Shown here piece by piece: positions 59,048 through 64,000 of a stretch of DNA of 64,000 nt. The DNA comes from G963662985 sp963662985. Lineage in GTDB: Bacteria; Chloroflexota; Anaerolineae; Anaerolineales; UBA11579. Numbering within the stretch: position 1 is the first letter of the stretch; every line of letters starts with the position of its first letter. The translations under genes were made by a program, and so were the position numbers. Where the stretch lies: contig OY760067.1 in assembly GCA_963662985.1 (NCBI GenBank), forward strand, positions 1,984,001-2,048,000, written 5' to 3'. The notes beneath the pieces are model-generated. The model did not search any database, was not told the origin of the DNA, and was given only the letters and a program-made list of their open reading frames with translations.

Positions 59048-59082
59048 GAAGAGCGCCTGAGTTTTTCTCAGGCGTTCTTTTA
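59048..59082. terminator. Terminator of the MATE gene
   Basis: GAGCGCCTGAG/CTCAGGCGTTC hairpin with a T-rich tail. Confidence 0.85.
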
Positions 59083-59733
59083 TTTTAATTGGGAAAAATC
59101 TTGTTCTTGGGCGAGAGTCTCGAAAAAGTTGACCATCAGAGTTTGACGAGATTGAGCGACTTGTATAGCGCTGGGGGTATAGAGACGGTGGATGATGTTG
59201 CGCAGTTTGAAATGATATTCATGATAGGCGGAATGAGGTTCATCGGGTTGCTTTTGACCGGTTTGGAGAAATTCGTCTGAAGGAGGGGAGAAGATGGGAT
59301 TGTTGTGGGAGACGGCGTAAGCAATTGCACGGGCGACTCCGGTGGCACCAATAGCGTCGATTTTGTCAGCATCGAAGACAATTTGCGCTTCGAGGGTTTG
59401 CGGATTGGGCTGGTGACGGAAGCGATGGGCGCGAATAGCATGCGTGACGGCTTCAATATCGGCTTGGGACCAGTTTTTTTCTGCTAAGAAAGTTTGGGCA
59501 AAGAGGGCGGCCTGCTCTTGATGCGCGAGGCGCTCTGCTTCGGGGCCGGCGGCGCCTTCAATATCATGTAGCAGGACAGCGGCACGGATGATGCGCCAAT
59601 TAGCTTGCGGTTCTTGTTTGCAAATCTCTTGTGCGATTTTGAGGACGCGCAGGATGTGGGCGAAGCCGTGCACAGGGTCTTGGGGGTAACGCGGGGCAAT
59701 TTCTTGAATGGTGATGTCGATCGGTTGGGTCAT
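59080..59733 (-). CDS. HD-domain phosphohydrolase
   Basis: 217 residues. GFAHILRVLKIA (His ligand, about 24), LLHDIEGAA (His-Asp pair, about 57-60), AHRFRH (about 105) and FDADKIDAIGA (final Asp, about 125) make the HD metal site. Such enzymes hydrolyse nucleotides or phosphates. The gene begins 1 base after the stop of hutI, so the two are tightly coupled. The link to histidine breakdown is not known. Confidence 0.9.
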   Translation of the reverse strand: MTQPIDITIQEIAPRYPQDPVHGFAHILRVLKIAQEICKQEPQANWRIIRAAVLLHDIEGAAGPEAERLAHQEQAALFAQTFLAEKNWSQADIEAVTHAIRAHRFRHQPNPQTLEAQIVFDADKIDAIGATGVARAIAYAVSHNNPIFSPPSDEFLQTGQKQPDEPHSAYHEYHFKLRNIIHRLYTPSAIQVAQSRQTLMVNFFETLAQEQDFSQLK

Positions 59734-59734
59734 G

Positions 59735-61006
59735 TTAGTGTCCTGTGGGGTAGAGCTTGCCGGCTTTGACGACGTGGGAGATGAGGGGGCTGGCGAAGCG
59801 GTAACCAATGTTGCGATAATCGGGGGTGTTGAGAATGAGGAAGTCAGCTTGTTTGCCGGGTTCGATGGAACCGACCAGATCGTCTTGGGCGAGGGCTTTG
59901 GCGGCGTTGATGGTGGCGGCGGTGATGGCTTGGGGCGGGGTCATTTTCATTTGACGGCAGGCGAGGGCGATAATGAAGGCCATGTCTTCACACCAGGAGG
60001 TGCCGGGGTTGCAGTCGGTGGCGATGGCGAGATAGGCATTGGCTTGGATGAGGGCTTTAGCGGGGGTATATTCGGATTGGGCAAGGCCAAAGGGAGTGCC
60101 GGGTAAGCCAACGGCAACCGTCTCGGATTGGGCGAGGGTGAGGATGTCTTGCTGGCCGGTTTTGACCATGTGGTCGGCAGAGGTGGCGTTGAGCTGGGCA
60201 GCGAGGGAGGCTCCTCCGAGATTTTCAAATTCGTCTACGTGGATTTTGAGAGGGAAGCCAAGCTGTTTGGCTTTGGTGAGGATGGCACGGGATTGTTCTA
60301 AGGTGAAGGCGCCTTGTTCGCAGAAAACGTCTACGAAGGGAAGGGGGCGGAGGGGAGCATTGGTTTGCCACCATTTGTGAATGGCGGGGAGGACGGTTTC
60401 GATTTGATACTTCGTGTAGCCAGCGTAATCCGGTTGACCATTTTTGGTGAATTCGGGAGGACAAGCATGCGCCCCCATGAAGGTGATCACAATGTCGATG
60501 GGGAGCTTTTGGTCTAGGTGGAGGAGAACTTGGAGTTGTTTGATTTCGGTTTCGAGATCAAGTCCGTAGCCAGTTTTAGCTTCGATGGTGGTGGTGCCGT
60601 TCATAAAAATACGTTTGAGACGGTCTTCGGTTTGTTTGGCGAGCTCTTCAAAGGAGGCTTGGCGAGTGGCTTGGACGGTGGAGACGATGCCGCCACCAGC
60701 GTTCATAATTTCCATATAGGTTTTGCCCGCCAGGCGCATTTCAAATTCCATGGCGCGGTCACCCGCCCAGACGACGTGGGTGTGGGGGTCAACAAAGCCA
60801 GGGAGGACGACTTTTTGATGAAGATCGACAGGGGATTCTTGGGGGTATTTGAGCTGCATGGCTTCAGTGGGGCCGACGTCGATGATTTTATCGTCGAGGA
60901 CGAGGATGGCGCCATCTTGGACGATGGCGAGATTGTGCATGTTGTGCCCACGGCGCGGTCCGCCGGAGAGGGTCAGAATTTGTGAGGCGGAATGATAGAG
61001 GGTCAT
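59735..61006 (-). CDS. hutI: Imidazolonepropionase
   Basis: 423 residues, amidohydrolase superfamily. DPHTHVVWAGDRAMEF (about 73-88; HxH metal ligands and substrate Arg) and KTGYGLDLETEIKQL (about 143-157) are typical, followed by IHVDEFENLGGASLAAQLNATSADHM (about 246-271) and TDCNPGTSW (about 322-330). It opens the imidazolone ring in histidine degradation, giving N-formimino-glutamate. hutU and hutH are not in the window, so the rest of the pathway is elsewhere or another imidazolone is used. Confidence 0.93.
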   Translation of the reverse strand: MTLYHSASQILTLSGGPRRGHNMHNLAIVQDGAILVLDDKIIDVGPTEAMQLKYPQESPVDLHQKVVLPGFVDPHTHVVWAGDRAMEFEMRLAGKTYMEIMNAGGGIVSTVQATRQASFEELAKQTEDRLKRIFMNGTTTIEAKTGYGLDLETEIKQLQVLLHLDQKLPIDIVITFMGAHACPPEFTKNGQPDYAGYTKYQIETVLPAIHKWWQTNAPLRPLPFVDVFCEQGAFTLEQSRAILTKAKQLGFPLKIHVDEFENLGGASLAAQLNATSADHMVKTGQQDILTLAQSETVAVGLPGTPFGLAQSEYTPAKALIQANAYLAIATDCNPGTSWCEDMAFIIALACRQMKMTPPQAITAATINAAKALAQDDLVGSIEPGKQADFLILNTPDYRNIGYRFASPLISHVVKAGKLYPTGH

Positions 61007-61082
61007 GAGAGCTCCTTTTTTTGAGTAGTTGAGTTGGGTAATTAGATTATATCAAAAGGAGGGTGGAGATGGTTAGATGTGT

Positions 61083-62048
61083 CTAATCTCTAGTTTGACA
61101 ATCCGTAAGATGTTGTCTATTTCTGGAAGAGGAATGTTTTGTTTTTGGGAAGTTCTTTTTGCTTTTTTTGAGAAAATGAATGGCTTTGCGTCTGTGTTTG
61201 TTTAAGTAAAGAGCGATGCCTAAGTTTTTATAGAGCGCGGGTTGAGCAGGATGATTTTCATCTGTGAGTGCGAGGGCGGTTTGGTAGGTTTGGGTTGCTT
61301 TCTGATGTTGATTGAGGTTTTTGAAACACAGGCCGAGGTTATTGAGGGCGGGGATGTCATTTGGAGAAGAGTCTAGAATGTTTTGATAGAGTTGTTGGGT
61401 ATGAGTAAAGTTTTCAGATTGATAGGCTTTCTGCGCTTGGGTGTGGAGGGAGGTGGGGGATGTAGGTGTGATAAAGGATTCATCATAGTGTTCTAGGAGG
61501 GTGATTTTATTCTTTATCATTGAAAAAATTTTAGGACCAATTCCATTTATATTCATTAGTTCTTCTTTTGTTTTAAATTCTCCATTAGTTTGTAGATAAA
61601 TTTGGATTTTATCTTTGATTTTATCTGTAATATAGAGTAATTCTACATGATATGTATTTGGATGTTGATTTATTCTTATTAGATTGGGTAGTTTGGGACC
61701 AATTCTTTTTATCTCTTTTTGCTCTTCGATGAGATTACCTATAATTTTATAGAAGGATATAACAAATGAGATAATAATAATTATTTCAATTAACACTAAT
61801 ATGATTAACCTAAAAATCCATATTAAATCTAAACTTATGTTAGCTATTATGGTAAGAAATGCTCTATGAATGGCATTTATTCCCATAGTTATGAAAAATA
61901 GTTTTGTAGCTAGTTTTGAATAAATAGTAAAATCATTAGTTTTAGTAATAATTTTATAAAGGAATGGAGTTATTGCAATAAAAGTGTAGACACTATAAAT
62001 TTCAATAATTGTCTTTGGTGATAAGTAAATTAATTTTGCAAAAAACAC
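61083..62048 (-). CDS. Membrane-HhH-TPR protein, main part of a gene split at a poly-T run
   Basis: 321 residues from an apparent GTG. Four or so membrane helices (about 3-115) are followed by a short linker, a helix-hairpin-helix element (ELMNINGIGPKIFSMI, about 165-180), and at least three TPR-like repeats (about 205-300: AQKAYQSENFTHTQQLYQNILDSSPNDIPALNNLGLCFKNLNQ and on), ending in a basic tail. The AT-rich first half and GC-richer second half differ in composition. There is no Shine-Dalgarno before the GTG; the real start is probably in the upstream fragment at 62053-62307. Confidence 0.6.
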   Translation of the reverse strand: MFFAKLIYLSPKTIIEIYSVYTFIAITPFLYKIITKTNDFTIYSKLATKLFFITMGINAIHRAFLTIIANISLDLIWIFRLIILVLIEIIIIISFVISFYKIIGNLIEEQKEIKRIGPKLPNLIRINQHPNTYHVELLYITDKIKDKIQIYLQTNGEFKTKEELMNINGIGPKIFSMIKNKITLLEHYDESFITPTSPTSLHTQAQKAYQSENFTHTQQLYQNILDSSPNDIPALNNLGLCFKNLNQHQKATQTYQTALALTDENHPAQPALYKNLGIALYLNKHRRKAIHFLKKSKKNFPKTKHSSSRNRQHLTDCQTRD

Positions 62049-62052
62049 AAAA

Positions 62053-62307
62053 CTATATTGTAAAAAAAAACCTTACCATAGGGGAATAAACCAACGATGT
62101 GATATATAAAAAAATATTTTTAAGTTGAAAAAAAAGGATAAATAAAATTAATGATATTCCATCAGCAATAATCATTTGAAAGAAAAATAAATTAAATTTT
62201 CGTGGGGCCATATAATGAAATATTGCAATTAATAATAAATCTGAAATTATATATGAGCTCATCCATATAAGCTTTTTTTTCTTTGTAAAACGTTCAAAAT
62301 AATTCAT
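62053..62307 (-). CDS. N-terminal fragment of the membrane-HhH-TPR protein
   Basis: 84 residues with two membrane helices after MNYFERFTKKKKLIWMSS. The frame ends soon after a run of nine T (62062-62070). With eight T instead, it would read through RFFLQYSFV directly into the next gene's FFAKLIYLSP, giving one membrane protein of about 410 residues. So it may be a separate small gene, but a single-base homopolymer slip is more likely: a read error, phase variation or transcript slippage. Confidence 0.65.
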   Translation of the reverse strand: MNYFERFTKKKKLIWMSSYIISDLLLIAIFHYMAPRKFNLFFFQMIIADGISLILFILFFQLKNIFLYITSLVYSPMVRFFFTI

Positions 62308-62384
62308 TTTAAATCCCCGTTTCTGGAATAAATATAATTATCAATTAAAAATTAATTTTTGAAAAGTGTTTTAAAAATTTTTTT

Positions 62385-62449
62385 ATGTAAAGCGGGCTTG
62401 ACAAAAAATGTAAAGCGGGCTATACTATAGAAAGTAAAGTGAACTTTAC
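62385..62449 (+). promoter_or_regulatory. Promoter of the second XRE/membrane module with repeated operators
   Basis: TTGACA (62398-62403), 17-base spacer, TATACT (62421-62426). A 14-bp direct repeat ATGTAAAGCGGGCT occurs at 62385-62398 and 62408-62421, ending at the -35 and -10 respectively. A perfect palindrome GTAAAGT-GA-ACTTTAC (62434-62449) covers the start site. Autoregulation is inferred. Confidence 0.8.
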
Positions 62450-62501
62450 AAAAAAGTGTAAAAAGGATGAAAAATGTGTAAAAAAATGAAAGGAGACTTG
62501 A

Positions 62502-62702
62502 TTGAAAACAAAGATACGTGAATTAAGAAAGGCGCGTAAGATCTCGCAAGAGGAGTTGGCGTTGGAGGTGGGGGTAACACGGCAGACGATCATTTCGATC
62601 GAGAATGAGAAGTATGTGGCTTCGTTGCCGTTGGCGTATAAGATTGCACAGTATTTTGGAAGTGCGATTGAGGATGTGTTTGATTTTAGTGAAATTGAAT
62701 AA
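62502..62702 (+). CDS. XRE-family HTH regulator (second)
   Basis: 66 residues, a minimal HTH: KIRELRKARKISQEELALEVGVTRQTIISIENEKYVASLPLAYKIAQYFGSAIEDVFDF. The start is TTG at 62502, 6 bases after AGGAG; no other start keeps the conserved N-terminus. It resembles the HTH at 44.2 kb in length and in the RQTI recognition helix, but the gene order is reversed: here HTH comes first and membrane protein second. Confidence 0.92.
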   Translation: MKTKIRELRKARKISQEELALEVGVTRQTIISIENEKYVASLPLAYKIAQYFGSAIEDVFDFSEIE

Positions 62703-62716
62703 AAATAAAAAAAGGA

Positions 62717-63172
62717 ATGAATAAAATGGATACGTTTGTGAAAAAGTTAAAACGAAAACAATGGTTGAATGTGGCTGGCGTTGTGGCGGCTGGTGGGTAT
62801 ATTGGGTTGTTTTTGATTCAGAAATTTGATGCTGGTGGCAGTGCTTTTGAAGGATTTTTCTATGGATTTCAATTGGGAATTTTGGCGGCGATGATTGGGT
62901 ATCTGGTGTATGACTGGGTGAAAACGCATATGGCTTTGCGAAATGATGAAAAATTGAAATCTTTGTATATTGAAGAAACGGATGAGCGCAAAAAGATGAT
63001 TGAGCGCGAATTAGGAAAGATGGCCTCGCGAATGAGCTATTTTGGCTTGATCTTCGCGGCGATTGTGTCTGGTTTTTATAATGAGACTGTTTTCTCTACT
63101 TTAGTAGCAGTGTTGCTGGGTTTGGCAGCGATTCAGATTTTTGGAAAAGTGTATTACAATCGCAAGTTTTGA
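62717..63172 (+). CDS. Membrane protein paired with an XRE regulator (second)
   Basis: 151 residues with four membrane helices (about 15-35, 45-66, 105-122, 125-142). The cytosolic loop has LYIEETDERKKMIERELGKMA, the same DERxxxI position as the DERDHTI loop in the 44.5 kb module, suggesting DUF2178/DUF3796-like relatives. Function unknown. It lies 14 bases after the HTH gene. Confidence 0.75.
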   Translation: MNKMDTFVKKLKRKQWLNVAGVVAAGGYIGLFLIQKFDAGGSAFEGFFYGFQLGILAAMIGYLVYDWVKTHMALRNDEKLKSLYIEETDERKKMIERELGKMASRMSYFGLIFAAIVSGFYNETVFSTLVAVLLGLAAIQIFGKVYYNRKF

Positions 63173-63200
63173 TTGTTTTTTTGATATGATTGAATAAAAA

Positions 63201-63227
63201 GAGACGGAGTATTCCGTCTCTTTTTTT
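63201..63227. terminator. Bidirectional terminator
   Basis: GAGACGGA/TCCGTCTC hairpin followed by TTTTTTT, between convergent genes. Confidence 0.9.
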
Positions 63228-63237
63228 ATTGATTATA

Positions 63238-63999
63238 TTAGGCTCTGCGGATTTCAACGTCGTTCTTGTGAATTTTGAGTTGAAAATCGTCTTCTAAGAC
63301 TTGAGAGACAAGTTGATCGGGAACGTCAACGAAAGTGGATTTGTCGTTAATAACAATTTTGCCGATGGAGTTGCCGGGGATGGATGCGAAATGAGCGATG
63401 GAAGACACAATTTCACCGGGTTTGATGCCATGTTTGCGTCCACGGTTGAGGCGCAGACGGGTCATGCCGGGTTCTTGAGATTCACGTCCGCTGCCTGCGT
63501 TGTCATGAGCGTATTTGTTATTTTGTTTGGGTTCGTCTTTAAACTTATTTTCGTAAGGGTTGCTTTCACGGTCTTTGGAACGGCTGCGTTTGCGGGTTTC
63601 CTTACGTAGTTCGGTGGTGTGGCGCGCTTTTTTGAGTTCTTGAATGGGGCGTTTGTTATCATCAGTACGAGCCATTTTCATCATCACAGCAGCGAGTTCG
63701 GCTGGATCAATCCCTTCGGCGACAAGTTTGTCTACGATGACGCGTTCTTCACGACAGCGACCACGATTAAGCCACACTTGGATTTTTTCTTCAAATGCAT
63801 TTTGTCGTCTTTGAATAATCTCTTCTTTTGAAGGAATTTCATGTTCTACCATCGGGCTACGAGTAAGTCCTTCGATACGTTTAATCCGGTAAAGTTTTGA
63901 ACCAGGGACGAGCGTGATGGCGGTACCGGAACGACCTGCACGACCGGTGCGGCCGATGCGGTGAACATAAACTTCGGATTGATCGGGAAGATCATAGTT
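63238..63999 (-). CDS. DEAD-box RNA helicase, C-terminal part (CsdA/DeaD-like)
   Basis: 254 residues; the gene begins beyond the window edge. Helicase motif VI HRIGRTGRAGRSG and TLVPGSKLYRIKRIEG end the RecA2 domain. A basic, unstructured Lys/Arg-rich stretch follows, then a DbpA-type RNA-binding domain (RLRLNRGRKHGIKPGEIVSSIAHFASIPGNSIGKIVINDKSTFVDVP). This is the CsdA/DeaD group that helps ribosome assembly and RNA turnover at low temperature. An internal ATG near 63852 is only an internal Met, not the start. Confidence 0.93.
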   Translation of the reverse strand, partial: NYDLPDQSEVYVHRIGRTGRAGRSGTAITLVPGSKLYRIKRIEGLTRSPMVEHEIPSKEEIIQRRQNAFEEKIQVWLNRGRCREERVIVDKLVAEGIDPAELAAVMMKMARTDDNKRPIQELKKARHTTELRKETRKRSRSKDRESNPYENKFKDEPKQNNKYAHDNAGSGRESQEPGMTRLRLNRGRKHGIKPGEIVSSIAHFASIPGNSIGKIVINDKSTFVDVPDQLVSQVLEDDFQLKIHKNDVEIRRA

Positions 64000-64000
64000 G

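Noticed and set aside
1..64000. CRISPR arrays, transposases, integrases, phage genes
   Set aside because: No regularly spaced repeats, no transposase or recombinase motifs, and no terminal inverted repeats were seen.

Overview
The window looks like a chromosomal segment of an anaerobic or microaerophilic bacterium, most probably a low-GC member of the Chloroflexota (class Anaerolineae). The clues are secreted lipoproteins with Thr/Pro-rich linkers followed by an NBR1-type or LysM module, stand-alone DUF1028 and YqfO-like proteins, a short type I glutamine synthetase, and Na+-pumping biotin decarboxylase genes. This assignment is inferred from gene content; there is no rRNA in the window. I see no CRISPR array, transposase, integrase or phage module.

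Layout. (1) 1-10.8 kb is one long + strand operon ending at a strong terminator. It holds the end of a [2Fe-2S] subunit, a molybdopterin hydroxylase large subunit, a four-gene Na+-translocating acyl-CoA decarboxylase, an FdrA/DUF1116 pair, a cyclase-family metal hydrolase and a GNAT-like protein. Read as a pathway, it suggests hydroxylation of an N-heterocycle, hydrolytic ring opening, carbamoyl or acyl transfer, and decarboxylation coupled to Na+ export. I know of no described pathway with this exact set. (2) 10.8-12.0 kb carries tRNA-Ser(TGA), tRNA-Ser(GCT) and an unusual tRNA-Arg(GCG). (3) 12-18 kb is housekeeping: DUF1028, glnA, a promoter-and-terminator-bounded candidate small RNA, a frameshifted rlmI-type methyltransferase and ligA. 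(4) 18.1-18.8 kb is non-coding and packed with copies of TGTCCAA/TTGGACA. (5) 18.8-29.4 kb holds two ECF sigma factor operons with membrane partners, an NBR1-domain lipoprotein, a TetR-controlled heterodimeric ABC exporter, a Nudix hydrolase, a LysM lipoprotein and a three-repeat secreted protein.

(6) 29.5-36.9 kb contains proS behind a structured attenuator-like leader, rpsU, a transglutaminase-like protein, a DUF1292 acidic protein, a fungal-type cytosine deaminase, plsY, a YqfO-like protein and an orphan HigA. (7) 36.9-41.8 kb is a metal-uptake operon (FmdE, TrmO, FecCD-type permease, ATPase, binding protein). It is divergent from a ferritin-like gene, with a 38-bp perfect palindrome over the operon promoter. 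(8) 42-50.3 kb has an aldo/keto reductase, small regulators with membrane partners, a rubrerythrin-like protein, and a two-component system plus ABC exporter. In that system the same response-regulator box is found in front of both the regulator gene and the exporter ATPase. (9) 50.3-64 kb has a Gfo/Idh dehydrogenase, a UPF0303 protein, an SDR, ftsH, a methyltransferase, DegV, glutathione peroxidase, a MATE exporter, hutI with an HD hydrolase, a membrane-HhH-TPR protein split at a poly-T run, a second XRE/membrane module, and the end of a DEAD-box helicase.

Two genes are split by what look like single-base frameshifts, so either read errors or real decay should be considered. From about 29.5 to 53 kb the + strand is visibly G-rich whichever strand codes, which suggests it is the leading strand there.
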